Below are positions 28,356 to 37,386 of a DNA stretch of 64,000 bases, piece after piece. A program made the translations under genes and the position numbers. Positions within the stretch are counted from its first letter, which is position 1. Every line of letters starts with the position of its first letter. The notes beneath the pieces were generated by a model. The model saw only the letters and a program-made list of their open reading frames with translations. It did not search any database and was not told where the DNA came from. The stretch comes from Alphaproteobacteria bacterium (GTDB lineage: Bacteria; Pseudomonadota; Alphaproteobacteria; JACAEB01): the NCBI GenBank assembly GCA_024236075.1, contig JACKLE010000004.1, positions 62,001 to 126,000 on the forward strand, read 5' to 3'.

Positions 28356-29168
28356 ATGGCTGGCCAGGACTCGGTTGCGGTGGTGACGGGCGGCGCGAAG
28401 GGCATCGGGCTCGCCTGCGCCCGCCGCTTCGCGCGCGACGGCTTCGCTGTCGTCATCGCCGACGTCGACGACGCCGCGGCGCGCTCGGCGGTCGAGGAGC
28501 TCAAGGGCCACGGCGCGGGCGCGCTCTTCGTCCATTGCGACGTGGGCGAGCGGCTCGACATCCACAACATGATGGCCGAGACGGTCGACACCTTCTCGCG
28601 CGTCGACGTGCTCGTCGCGGCGGCGGCGGCGGGCTCGCCGAAGCCGTTCCTCGATCTCGACGAGCAGGCCTTCGACGCGGTGATGCGCGTCAATCTGCGC
28701 GGCGCCTTCCTCACCGGCCAGGCCGTTGCCAAGCAGATGGTGCGCCAGCTCGCGGCCACGCAGAGCAAGGACGCCGAGCGCGAGCGGCCCTACGCCATCA
28801 TCAACATTTCGTCCGTGAGCGCCGTGATGGCGTCCGCGCGCGAGGTCGCCTTCGCGGTGTCGAAGGGGGCCGTCAACCAGCTCACCAAGACCATGGCGAT
28901 CGCGCTCGCGCCCCATGGCATCCGCGTCAACGCCATCGGGCCGGGCTCGGTCTCGACCGAGAGCCTGAAGCCGCTCATCTCGGACGCGAAGCTGCGCGCG
29001 GGCCTTCTCTCGCGCACGCCCCTGGGGCGCATCGGCGACGCGGGCGAGATCGCGGCGATCGCCGCCTTCCTCGCCTCGCGCGAGGCGAGCTACATCACCG
29101 GCCAGTGCATCTATGCCGACGGCGGCCGGCTCGCGCTCAACTACACCGTGGAAGGCGGCACGGTCTGA
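28356..29168 (+). CDS. SDR family oxidoreductase with Phe at the catalytic Tyr position
   Basis: Short-chain dehydrogenase of 270 aa. The Rossmann motif TGGAKGIGLA and the C-terminal GIRVNAIGPGSVSTE and SYITGQCIYADGG are normal. The active-site Ser is present (NISSVSAV, S152/S153). The YxxxK position reads FAVSK (TTC codon at 28851), so the catalytic Tyr is Phe166 while Lys170 remains. It may be inactive, use another base, or act as a partner subunit. The ATG at 28356 has GGAAGGA eight bases upstream. It converges on pseC with 4 bp between stops. Confidence 0.88.
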   Translation: MAGQDSVAVVTGGAKGIGLACARRFARDGFAVVIADVDDAAARSAVEELKGHGAGALFVHCDVGERLDIHNMMAETVDTFSRVDVLVAAAAAGSPKPFLDLDEQAFDAVMRVNLRGAFLTGQAVAKQMVRQLAATQSKDAERERPYAIINISSVSAVMASAREVAFAVSKGAVNQLTKTMAIALAPHGIRVNAIGPGSVSTESLKPLISDAKLRAGLLSRTPLGRIGDAGEIAAIAAFLASREASYITGQCIYADGGRLALNYTVEGGTV

Positions 29169-29172
29169 GGGC

Positions 29173-30393
29173 TCAGTCGAGCCCCAGCGCGCGGGAGAGG
29201 CCGGCGGCGACGCGCTCCAGGTCCGCTTCCTCGAGCCCGGCCCACATGGGCAGGCTCAGCGCCGCGTCGTAATAGCTCTCCGCCCCCGGAAGGTCGAGCG
29301 CGGGCTCGATGGCGCGGTAGTAGGGCTGGCGGTGCACGGGAATGTAGTTGACCTGCGTGCCGATGCCGAGCGCATTGAGGCCGCGCATCACCTCGCTGCG
29401 CGAGCGGCCGACGCCCGCAAAGTCGATGCGCACGACATAGAGGTGCCAGGCGGAGCGGCATCCCGGCACGCGCGCGAGCGGCTGCACGAAGTGGCCGAGG
29501 GGCGCGAGAAGGCGGTCGTAGGCGTCGGCGAGCGCGCGCCGGCGCGCGAGATTGTCCGGGAGCTTGCCGAGCTGGCTCGTGCCGAGCGCGCAGTTGATGT
29601 CGCTGGCGCGGTAGTTGAAGCCCGGCGCCGCGATCTCGTAGTACCAGGGGTTGGCGCGCGCATGGTCGTCGAAGGCCCGCTCCTTCAGGGCGAAGCGCGC
29701 CGGCTCGCGCGTGATCCCGTGCGAGCGCTCGCGCCGCACGCGCTCGTCGAGCGCGCCGTCGCGCATGGTGACGGCGCCGCCCTCGCCCATGGTCGCGATC
29801 TTGGCGGGATGGAACGAGAAGGTCGTGAGGTCGGCGTGGTAGCAGGCGCCGACGCGGTGCTCCATGCCGTGCTCGTCCGTATACGTCGCGCCGAGCGCGT
29901 GCGCCGCGTCCTCGACGATGGCGAGCCCGTGCTCCTGCGCGACCGCGGCGATGCCCTCGACGTCTCCGACCTGCCCGGCGAGATGGACGTTGAAGACGGC
30001 CCGCACGGGCAGGTGCGAGGAAAGGAGCGCGGCCTTGAAGGTCTCGGCGGTCATGAGGCCCGTTTCCGGGTCGACATCGGCGAAGACGACGCGCGCGCCG
30101 GTATGGGCGACCGCGTTGGCCGTCGCGACGAAGGTGACGGAGGGCACGATCGCGGCCTCGCCGGGCCGGAGGTCGAGCGCCATGGCCGCGAGATGCAGCG
30201 CCGCCGATCCGTTCGCGCAGGCGACGGCGTGCGAAGCGCCCACGGCATGCGCGAGGCTTCCCTCGAACGCCTCGACGGCGGGGCCGGTGGTGAGCAGCTC
30301 GCCCCGGAGCGCCGCCACGACCGCGGCGATGTCGTCCTCGTCGACGACCTGACGGGCGTAGGGAAGGAAGTGCGGGGTTCCGGGGGCGTTCAT
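29173..30393 (-). CDS. pseC: UDP-4-keto-6-deoxy-N-acetylaltrosamine aminotransferase PseC-like (FlmB-like)
   Basis: DegT/DnrJ/EryC1/StrS PLP aminotransferase of 406 aa. Visible are HFLPYARQVVDEDDI, LTTGPAVEAFEGSLAHAVGA, the cofactor pocket CANGSAALHLAAMAL and VEDAAHALGATYTDEHG, and the Schiff-base lysine in FSFHPAKIATMGEGGAVTM. The overall pattern is PseC (flagellin modification FlmB of Caulobacter). It would transaminate the product of the adjacent pseB. It is the last gene of the ten-gene operon. Confidence 0.88.
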   Translation of the reverse strand: MNAPGTPHFLPYARQVVDEDDIAAVVAALRGELLTTGPAVEAFEGSLAHAVGASHAVACANGSAALHLAAMALDLRPGEAAIVPSVTFVATANAVAHTGARVVFADVDPETGLMTAETFKAALLSSHLPVRAVFNVHLAGQVGDVEGIAAVAQEHGLAIVEDAAHALGATYTDEHGMEHRVGACYHADLTTFSFHPAKIATMGEGGAVTMRDGALDERVRRERSHGITREPARFALKERAFDDHARANPWYYEIAAPGFNYRASDINCALGTSQLGKLPDNLARRRALADAYDRLLAPLGHFVQPLARVPGCRSAWHLYVVRIDFAGVGRSRSEVMRGLNALGIGTQVNYIPVHRQPYYRAIEPALDLPGAESYYDAALSLPMWAGLEEADLERVAAGLSRALGLD

Positions 30394-30412
30394 GGGCGGA
30401 TCGTCCGTGTCC

Positions 30413-31519
30413 TCACGAAAAGCTCTTCTCGAGGAGCGATTGCAGCGCGCGTGCGTCGAGCCGCTCGGGGTTCGAATCGCTTGCGTAGGAGAATCCGTCC
30501 CCGACGGTGCGTGCGCCGTTCGCGAGATAGGGCTCGCGCGACCAGCCGACGAAGGTCGGCGTGATGACGTAGCGGTCGGAAAGCTCGAGCGTGGTGCGCC
30601 CGTCGTCGAGCGGCACCATCACCTCGTGCAGCTTCTCGCCCGGCCGGATACCGACGACGCGCTGCTCGAGGCCCGGCGCGACGAGATCGGCGATCTCGAC
30701 GATGCGGGTGGAGGGAATCTTAGGCACGAAGATCTCGCCGCCGCGCATGAGGGCGAGGCTCGAGAGCACGAAGTCGACGCCCTGCTTCAGCGTGATCCAG
30801 AAGCGCGTCATGCGCTCGTCGGTGATGGGGATGGACGTCGCGCCCTCTTGGGCGAGCTTCAGGAAGAAGGGAATGACGCTGCCGCGCGAGCCCGCCACGT
30901 TGCCGTAGCGCACGACGCAGAAGCGCGGACCGTCCGCGCCCGCCAGATTGTTTCCCGCGACGAAGATCTTGTCCGAGGCGAGCTTGGAGGCGCCATAGAG
31001 ATTGATGGGGTTCGCGGCCTTGTCGGTCGAGAGCGCGACGACGCGCTTCACATTGGTGCGGATGGCGGCGGTGACGATGTTCTCCGCCCCCAGCACGTTG
31101 GTGTGGATGCATTCGAAGGGGTTGTACTCGGCGGTCGGAACCTGCTTCATCGCCGCGGCGTGGATCACGTAGTCGACCCCGCGCATAGCCAGCTCCAGGC
31201 GGTCGCGATTGCGCACGTCGCCGATGAAGTAGCGCATGAAGGGAAAGCGCTCGGCGGGAAAGCGCTGCGCCATCTCGTACTGCTTGAGCTCGTCGCGCGA
31301 GAAGACGATGAGCTTCCGGGGGCGATAGCGCTCGCTCACGAGGCGGACGAATTCGTTGCCGAAGGAGCCGGTGCCCCCGGTGACCATGACGACCTTGTCG
31401 TTGAGGTCGACCCAGGGCGCCGCGAAGTCGCGCGTCGCGAAGATCTGCTCGAGCTCGCCCAAAGTCCAGGCGTGGCGCGCGTCAGGCGCTGAGCGTGTAG
31501 GCGAAGCTGCGAGGGCCAT
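30413..31519 (-). CDS. pseB: UDP-GlcNAc 4,6-dehydratase (inverting) PseB-like (FlmA-like)
   Basis: Extended SDR of 368 aa. NAD-binding TGGTGSFGNEF, and the PseB-type catalytic set STDKAANPINLYGASK (Asp, Lys, then Tyr eight residues later) identify it as PseB/FlaA1 rather than a retaining dehydratase. An extra 40 residues at the N-terminus (TLGELEQIFATRDFA) precede the domain. It converts UDP-GlcNAc to the 4-keto-6-deoxy-altro sugar, the first step of pseudaminic acid synthesis. Its start overlaps the preceding gene by 38 bp. Confidence 0.92.
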   Translation of the reverse strand: MALAASPTRSAPDARHAWTLGELEQIFATRDFAAPWVDLNDKVVMVTGGTGSFGNEFVRLVSERYRPRKLIVFSRDELKQYEMAQRFPAERFPFMRYFIGDVRNRDRLELAMRGVDYVIHAAAMKQVPTAEYNPFECIHTNVLGAENIVTAAIRTNVKRVVALSTDKAANPINLYGASKLASDKIFVAGNNLAGADGPRFCVVRYGNVAGSRGSVIPFFLKLAQEGATSIPITDERMTRFWITLKQGVDFVLSSLALMRGGEIFVPKIPSTRIVEIADLVAPGLEQRVVGIRPGEKLHEVMVPLDDGRTTLELSDRYVITPTFVGWSREPYLANGARTVGDGFSYASDSNPERLDARALQSLLEKSFS

Positions 31520-33446
31520 GTGTCACATCCTGGGCGTTTCGCGTCTCGTCGAGTTCCAGCGCGCTGAGCGCCACGCGGCAGAAGAAGGTGTCGTCGACCG
31601 GCCGATGCGTCAGAAGGCCGATGAGCGCCGCGAGCTCCATGTCGGCCGTGAGCACGATGCGCCGGCTCGCGTCGCCGAGCTCGATGCGGCCCTCGGTCAT
31701 CCCCATGCCCGTCCGTGCCGAGACGAGAAAGGAGACGGGCGCGCCGTGGTCGACGGTCTCGCCCGCCAGCGCAAAGGTCTCCGCCCGCCGCCCGCCATTG
31801 TGGGTGCGGACATAGAGCGTCTCGGGATCGAAGGCCTCAGGGTTCAAGGTGATGTTTCCGAGCCGCAGCGAACCGTGCGGCCATTCTTCCCAGCTCATGG
31901 TTAAACGGCATTTAAGCTCGGGCCGGTCGGCGCAGAGCGTGAGGCGCTTTTCGATGGGGCCGAGCGGCGTCGCGATGCGCGCGGCGACCTCGATCGCGCC
32001 GGTTTCCTCGTCCTCGCGGATTTCGGGCTCGACGGGGGCGAGGTCCGTGACCTTCGGGCGCAGCGGAATTTCGTAGATCGCCGTGCCCGAATACCAGTCG
32101 GCGCCGAAGCCGATATCCTCGTAGAAGCCGTGAGGCAGCGTGCCGACGAGGGGCGCGTTGTCGCCGGGGCCGAGCCAGAGGGCGTCGATGGCGAGGCCCT
32201 TTCTCAGATTGAGCCGCATGCGGCCGGCGGGCGTAGCGACGGTGAGGAGGCGGCCCTCCTCCTCGAGCGTGCCGGCGGCCGGGCGCATTCTTCCGCGCGG
32301 GGGAGGGGCCGTGGAGCGGGCTTCCGGGCGGCCTTCGACCGCCGCCTTGAAGCGGGTCCAGCGGGCGGGCGTGATATGCGTGCGCACATCGCTCGCCCAG
32401 AGCTCAAGGAGGCTCTCCCATTCGGCGCGCGCGCGCCGCCAGTCGGCTCGCGCCGGATCGCGAGTCATCGCGCCGTGGATGCGCCGGCAGGCCGTGTTCG
32501 CGCCGAGATCGTCGCGCCCCGACACCGCCCAGCGCGTGACGTTGTACTTGTGCTGCTTCTTCACGGGCACCGGGCAGGCGGGCGTTTCGAGCGTGAGCCC
32601 GATGCCGGCACCTTTCTCGCCCATCAGTCCGAGCACGGCGGAAGGCGGCACGAAGGCGACGTCCGACAGCGCGGCGACGGCGCGAAAGCCCGCCTCGAGG
32701 CGCGCCCATTCGCTCGGACCTTCGGCCAGCGCGGCTTCCGTCCGGAAGCGTCCGGGGCGGAAGTCGAAGATCTCCGCGTCGTTGCCGTAGAGCGGGAAGG
32801 CGCGCACCGTCTCGCCCGCCTGGCGCTCGACGAAGCGCGTATAGGTTTCGAGGCTCGACTCGCCATGGGCGAGGCGCTGCGCCTTCTGGAAGGCGATGGT
32901 CGAAAGCCAGACGAGGTCGATGGCCGCCCCGCCGGTGCCGAGCGCGCGCTGCGGAAGGTGGCGCATCTCGCGCGGCCATTCGGGGTGGTGGCAGGCGGTG
33001 CCGTCCCAGTCCATGAGGATGGCTCTGTAGCCGGCCTCGACATAGGCTTCGACGAGCCCCGCCGAATAGGCCTGCTCGTTGACGAGCGCGAGCGTGGGCG
33101 CGCGCCCCAGCATCTCCTCGTAGGCGAGCCGGCCGAGGCCGAGATTGGCGGCGACCACGTCGGCCGGCACCAGAGGCCCGATGACCTGCGCGTAGCCCGA
33201 GCCCACGAACTCGACGAGCCCCTCGTCCGCCAGGGCGCGCAACTCGGAGATCCATGCGGGATCGCGCGCGGCGATCTCGCGCAGCGTCCAGGCGCTCGCC
33301 TCGATGCCGATGGGAAGGCCGGTCGCGCGCGCGAGCCTCAGGAGCGGCCAATAGCAGCGTGCGATGACGGTCCCGCGGGCCTCCTCCTCGATGGAGGAAA
33401 AGGCGAGGTTCAGATGGAAGAGGGCGTAGGCGTAGAGCCGCCCCAT
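31482..33446 (-). CDS. GH57-like glycoside hydrolase/transferase-fold protein
   Basis: Cytoplasmic protein of 654 aa. The first 300 residues resemble the glycoside hydrolase family 57 barrel: LYAYALFHLNLAFSSIEEE, EGLVEFVGSGYAQVIGPLVP, and APTLALVNEQAYSAGLVEA. The second half is beta-rich, like the domain that follows GH57 catalytic barrels. No signal peptide is visible, so it acts inside the cell. It lies within the pse operon between the ATP-grasp gene (6 bp gap) and pseB. Its substrate is not predictable; trimming or editing a lipid- or nucleotide-linked glycan is possible. Confidence 0.75.
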   Translation of the reverse strand: MGRLYAYALFHLNLAFSSIEEEARGTVIARCYWPLLRLARATGLPIGIEASAWTLREIAARDPAWISELRALADEGLVEFVGSGYAQVIGPLVPADVVAANLGLGRLAYEEMLGRAPTLALVNEQAYSAGLVEAYVEAGYRAILMDWDGTACHHPEWPREMRHLPQRALGTGGAAIDLVWLSTIAFQKAQRLAHGESSLETYTRFVERQAGETVRAFPLYGNDAEIFDFRPGRFRTEAALAEGPSEWARLEAGFRAVAALSDVAFVPPSAVLGLMGEKGAGIGLTLETPACPVPVKKQHKYNVTRWAVSGRDDLGANTACRRIHGAMTRDPARADWRRARAEWESLLELWASDVRTHITPARWTRFKAAVEGRPEARSTAPPPRGRMRPAAGTLEEEGRLLTVATPAGRMRLNLRKGLAIDALWLGPGDNAPLVGTLPHGFYEDIGFGADWYSGTAIYEIPLRPKVTDLAPVEPEIREDEETGAIEVAARIATPLGPIEKRLTLCADRPELKCRLTMSWEEWPHGSLRLGNITLNPEAFDPETLYVRTHNGGRRAETFALAGETVDHGAPVSFLVSARTGMGMTEGRIELGDASRRIVLTADMELAALIGLLTHRPVDDTFFCRVALSALELDETRNAQDVTHGPRSFAYTLSA

Positions 33447-33452
33447 GGCACC

Positions 33453-34718
33453 CTACCCGGCCTTGGCGAGCGCGGGCTGCGCGACGGCGCGCGTGCGGAT
33501 GCGCAGGGCGTCGAGCGCGGCGCGCGCGCGCATGCGCGCCTCGCCCGCGCATCCGCCGGTCGCGAGGACCATGGCGGCGCGCGAGGTGGTGTTCGTCGTG
33601 GGGCGGACGATATCGCCCACCTTCGCGTGCAGGATGAGTGTCTCGATGCCGGGCATGCGCCGCACGACCTCGGCGCCCTCGATGGAGACGATTTCGCCCG
33701 CCTCGACGAATTTGTAGCGCTGCACGACGGGACGGGCGCGGACCGGGCGCAGCGTCTCGATGTCCACCAGGTCGCCGACGGCGAGGCGGATCGCCGCGCC
33801 GAGCAGGTCGACGCCGGTCGAGAGCGGAATCTCGTGGGACGCGAAGTAGCCGCCCGACAGGCGCGGCGCGACCTCGATGACATGCGGCCTGCCGTCGGAG
33901 ATCACGATGTCGCCCTTGAGCGTGCCGTTGACGAGGCCGAGCGCGGCCGCCGTCTCGGCGAGGACGGCCTCGATCTCGGCGCGCGTGCGCTCGCAGATCC
34001 GGCTCGGCAGGTCGCCGCCGTCCTCGACGAAATAGGGCGCGAAGCGCGCGAGATGCTCGTAATTGCGGTCCGAGAAGCCGGGCGTCGCGATCCGTCCGTC
34101 TACGATCGCGCTCTCGGTGCTGATCTGCGGCCCCTCGAGATAGTCCTCGACCATGACGCGGCCGGAGGGCGAATAGCCTTGCGCCGTCTCGAAGGCGAAG
34201 GCGGCGTCGGCCTGCGCGTCGAGGCGCGTGACGCCGCGGCTGCCGCGGCTGTCGATGGGCTTCACCACGAGCGTGCGCCCGCGCGCGCGGCGCGCGGCGG
34301 CGACGTCGCGGGCGTCGTGCACCTCGTCGAACCAGGGCACCGCGATGTCGCGGGCGAGGAAGGCGCGCTTCATGGCGAGCTTGTTCGCCGCGACGTTCGC
34401 CGATTTCACGGGCAGGCCCGGAAGGCCGAGGCGCTCGGCGACGGTCGAGACGGTCACGGGAACGTCGGCGCCGACGCTGAGCACGCCGGAAAGGGGCGCG
34501 ACGTCGCGATGGAAGGCGGCGGCGGCCTCGGCGGTCGCCTCGGCATCGTAGGTGCTCGCGAGGATCGCCCGGTCTGCGAGGGCAAGGCCCGGCGCCTCGG
34601 CATTTTTGTCGCTCGCCACGACGGCAAAGCCGAGTTCGCGCGCGCGCTCGATGCCCGGCACGGCCTCGGGGCCGCCCGAGACGACGAGAATCCAGCGTCT
34701 ATCGTCCGTGCGGGTCAA
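33453..34718 (-). CDS. ATP-grasp domain-containing protein
   Basis: ATP-grasp ligase of 421 aa. After an N-terminal Rossmann-like part (WILVVSGGPEAVPGIERARE) come the ATP-binding TLVVKPIDSRGSRGVTRLD, the central VMVEDYLEGPQISTESAIVD and the metal-binding VIEVAPRLSGGYFASHEIPL. It resembles carbamoyl-phosphate-synthase-like carboxylate-amine ligases found in glycan clusters. TTG at 34718 is taken as start because it overlaps the SDR stop as TTGA and there is no ATG or GTG nearby that keeps the N-terminus. It would couple a carboxylate of the sugar or acyl donor to an amine. Confidence 0.8.
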   Translation of the reverse strand: MTRTDDRRWILVVSGGPEAVPGIERARELGFAVVASDKNAEAPGLALADRAILASTYDAEATAEAAAAFHRDVAPLSGVLSVGADVPVTVSTVAERLGLPGLPVKSANVAANKLAMKRAFLARDIAVPWFDEVHDARDVAAARRARGRTLVVKPIDSRGSRGVTRLDAQADAAFAFETAQGYSPSGRVMVEDYLEGPQISTESAIVDGRIATPGFSDRNYEHLARFAPYFVEDGGDLPSRICERTRAEIEAVLAETAAALGLVNGTLKGDIVISDGRPHVIEVAPRLSGGYFASHEIPLSTGVDLLGAAIRLAVGDLVDIETLRPVRARPVVQRYKFVEAGEIVSIEGAEVVRRMPGIETLILHAKVGDIVRPTTNTTSRAAMVLATGGCAGEARMRARAALDALRIRTRAVAQPALAKAG

Positions 34719-35479
34719 AAGTAGAGCCCTCCGTTGACGTTGAGCACCTGGCCCGTGATGTAGCTCGCGGCGGGCGAGGCGAGGAAGACGACCGCCTGGG
34801 CGACCTCTTCCGGCGTGCCGAGGCGCTTGAGGAGAATGGTCTCGGCCGCCTTCTGGACGGCCGGATTGGCGAGCCCGGCCGCGCCCATGTCCGAGGCGAT
34901 GAGGCCGGCGCACACCGTGTTCGAGCGGATGTTCTTCGGGGCGCCGAAGCGCGCGACGACCTGGGCGAGTGAGATGAGGCCCGCCTTGCTCGCCGCGTAG
35001 TGGGCGGTGCGGGGTCCGCCATATTGTCCGCTCACGGAGCCGATATGGACGATGGAGCCGCCCCCCGCCCGCTCCATGCCGGCGAGCGCCTCCTGGGCGA
35101 GCATGAAGGGGCCCTTGAGGTTCACCGCGAGGATGTCGTCCCAGTCCGCGTCCGCGATCTTGTCGAAGTCGGTGGGCTTGTTGATGCCGGCATTGTTGAC
35201 GAGGACGGTGACGGGCCCGAGGGCCGCCTCCGCCTCGGCGAGCGCGGCGCGCACGCTGTCGCGCTCGCGCACCTCCATCTGCAGGGCGAGGGCGCGCCCG
35301 CCGATCTCGCGGATCTCGCGCTCGAGCGCGGCGCCCGCGAGCGCTTCCGCGCGGTAGGTGAAGGCGACCTTGGCGCCGGCCTCGGCGAGGGCGCGGGCGA
35401 TGGCCCGCCCGATGCCGCGGCTGCCGCCGCTGACGAAGGCGGTGCGGCCCGCGAGGGGCCTCGAGGGGTCCGTGGTCAT
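34715..35479 (-). CDS. SDR family oxidoreductase (FabG-like)
   Basis: Short-chain dehydrogenase of 254 aa with all family motifs: SGGSRGIGRAIARALAE, LVNNAGINKPTDF, SVSGQYGGPRTAHYAASKAG (catalytic Ser, Tyr, Lys) and SYITGQVLNVNGGLYF. In this setting a sugar 4-keto or branch keto reduction is more likely than a fatty acid role. It is coupled at both ends: 4-bp ATGA overlap with the transketolase C-subunit and TTGA with the ATP-grasp gene. Confidence 0.88.
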   Translation of the reverse strand: MTTDPSRPLAGRTAFVSGGSRGIGRAIARALAEAGAKVAFTYRAEALAGAALEREIREIGGRALALQMEVRERDSVRAALAEAEAALGPVTVLVNNAGINKPTDFDKIADADWDDILAVNLKGPFMLAQEALAGMERAGGGSIVHIGSVSGQYGGPRTAHYAASKAGLISLAQVVARFGAPKNIRSNTVCAGLIASDMGAAGLANPAVQKAAETILLKRLGTPEEVAQAVVFLASPAASYITGQVLNVNGGLYF

Positions 35480-36477
35480 GAAATGCCTCGCTTTTTCCGG
35501 GCGATCGCTTTGCGCGCCGCGTCCGCGATGAAGGGCGCCGTCAGGCCGAAGGCCTCGGCGAGCTCGGCGGGCTCGCCCGAGGCGCCGAAGCGGTCGTGCA
35601 CGCCGACGAACTCGATGGGCACGGGATGGCTCTGGGCGAGGGCCTCGGCGACCGCGCCGCCGAGCCCTCCGTAAACGTTGTGGTCCTCGGCCGTGACGAT
35701 GGCGCCGGTCTCCCGGGCGCAGGCGGCGAGGAGCGGGGCGTCGATGGGCTTGATCGTCGCCATGTTCACGACACGGACGGAAAGGCCGTCCGCCTCGAGG
35801 AGGTGCGCCGCCTCGAGGGCGCGGGCGACCTCGACGCCGCAGGCGACGATGGTCGCGTCCGTCCCGGGATTGAGAACCTGGCCCTTGCCGATCTCGAAGA
35901 CGTGGTCGTCCTCGAAAAGGCGCGTCGCGGGGCTGCGGCCCGTGCGCATGTAGACCGGGCCGACATGTGCGGCGACGGCGGCGGTCGCCTTCGCCATCTC
36001 GATGGGATCGGCCGGCGAGATCACGGTCATGCCCGGAATGGCGCGGAAGGCGGCGATGTCCTCGAGCGCCTGCGCCGACCCGCCGTCGGGTCCGACGTCG
36101 AGGCCGGGATGGCTCGCCACGATCTTGGCGTTGCGCCTCGGATAGGCGATGGAGAGGCGCGCCTGCTCGATGGCGCGCAGGCAGAAGACGGCGAAGGTGG
36201 TCACGAACGGCACGAGGCCGACATGCGCCATGCCGCCGGCCGCTGCCATCATGTTCTGCTCGGCGATGCCGAACTGGAAGAAGCGGCCCGCATGCTCCTT
36301 GCGGAAATGATGCGTGCCGGTTCCGCCCGCAATGTCCGCATCGAGAACGACGATGCGCTCATTCTCGCGGGCGATCTCGGCGAGCGCGCGGCCGAATGCC
36401 TCGCGCAGCGTGTCGCCGCTCGAGCCGATGAGGCTCGGGGCCGCCTGGGTCGCGCGGGTCTGCGCCTCAGCCGCCAT
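35476..36477 (-). CDS. Transketolase-like C-terminal subunit
   Basis: Protein of 333 aa equal to the pyrimidine and C-terminal domains of transketolase. RFFQFGIAEQNMMAAAGGMA carries the catalytic Glu that activates thiamine diphosphate; KIVASHPGLDVGPDGGSAQA and AEDHNVYGGLGGAVAEALAQ are the matching later motifs. With the 305-aa N-subunit (11-bp overlap) it forms a split transketolase. Split forms occur in glycan and secondary pathways more often than in central metabolism, and the pse operon setting supports a sugar-building role. Confidence 0.87.
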   Translation of the reverse strand: MAAEAQTRATQAAPSLIGSSGDTLREAFGRALAEIARENERIVVLDADIAGGTGTHHFRKEHAGRFFQFGIAEQNMMAAAGGMAHVGLVPFVTTFAVFCLRAIEQARLSIAYPRRNAKIVASHPGLDVGPDGGSAQALEDIAAFRAIPGMTVISPADPIEMAKATAAVAAHVGPVYMRTGRSPATRLFEDDHVFEIGKGQVLNPGTDATIVACGVEVARALEAAHLLEADGLSVRVVNMATIKPIDAPLLAACARETGAIVTAEDHNVYGGLGGAVAEALAQSHPVPIEFVGVHDRFGASGEPAELAEAFGLTAPFIADAARKAIARKKRGIS

Positions 36478-37384
36478 GGACCGCCTCCCGGATCTCGTCC
36501 TCGCCCATGCCGAGGGCGGCGAGCGCGCGGAAGATCTCGTCCTCCTTGATCTTCACGCTGCCGTGCCAATGCGGCTTGCCTTCCATGAAGGGCACGCCGC
36601 GTCCCTTGACGGTGTTGCAGATGAGGACCGAGGGGCCCTTCCCATGCTCGGAAGCGCGGCGCAGCGCGTCGAGCAGCGCGCCGAGATCGTGGCCGTCGAG
36701 CTCCTCCACATGCCAGCCGAAGGCGCGCCATTTGTCGGCGAGCGGCTCGAGGCCCATGATGTTGGCGTTGAGGTCGTCGCTCTGCAGCTTGTTGTAGTCG
36801 ATCAGCGCGCAGAGGTTCGAGAGGCGATAATGGGCGGCGCACATCGCGCCTTCCCAGACCTCGCCCTCCTGGAGCTCGCCGTCGCCGAGGAGCGTGTAGA
36901 CGCGCGCCGGGATATGGCGGTGGCGCAGCCCGATAGCCATGCCGATCGCCGCCGAGAAGCCCTGCCCGAGCGAGCCGGTGCTCGTCTCGGCGAGCGGGGC
37001 GTCGAGGACGTGCGGATGGCCCTGCATCGGCGAGCCGAGCTTGCGCAGCGACTTCACCTGCGCCGGGTCGAGGAGCCCGACCGCCGCCCAGGCGGCATAG
37101 AGCGCCGGAGCCGCGTGGCCCTTCGAGAGCACGAAGCGGTCGCGGCCCTCGTCCTGCGGCTCGGCGGGCGAGATGGCGAGCTCGGCGCCGTAGAGGGCGG
37201 CGAGAATGTCCGCGCACGACAGAGAGCCGCCCGGATGGCCGCTGCCGGCATGGTAGATGCCGACGAGCGAGAGGCGGCGGATCTCGAGGGCGATGCGCGC
37301 GAGCGCCGTGAGGCGGCGCAGATGCTCGCCCTGGAAGCTGAGCGGCTCGGGCGAGCGGTGGGGAAGGGCGACGGCGGGCAGCAT
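36467..37384 (-). CDS. Transketolase-like N-terminal subunit
   Basis: Protein of 305 aa equal to the thiamine-diphosphate domain of transketolase. HAGSGHPGGSLSCADILAAL, FVLSKGHAAPALYAAW, and the TPP/Mg2+ motif LGDGELQEGEVWEG ending in DYNKLQ are all present. The ATG at 37384 sits 2 bp behind the methyltransferase stop. It works with the C-subunit to move a two-carbon ketol unit; donor and acceptor are unknown. Confidence 0.88.
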   Translation of the reverse strand: MLPAVALPHRSPEPLSFQGEHLRRLTALARIALEIRRLSLVGIYHAGSGHPGGSLSCADILAALYGAELAISPAEPQDEGRDRFVLSKGHAAPALYAAWAAVGLLDPAQVKSLRKLGSPMQGHPHVLDAPLAETSTGSLGQGFSAAIGMAIGLRHRHIPARVYTLLGDGELQEGEVWEGAMCAAHYRLSNLCALIDYNKLQSDDLNANIMGLEPLADKWRAFGWHVEELDGHDLGALLDALRRASEHGKGPSVLICNTVKGRGVPFMEGKPHWHGSVKIKEDEIFRALAALGMGEDEIREAVHGG

Positions 37385-37386
37385 GG

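Noticed and set aside
30468..30482. GGTTCGAATC-like sequence resembling a tRNA T-arm
   Set aside because: It lies inside the pseB coding sequence and no acceptor, D or anticodon stems can be built around it.
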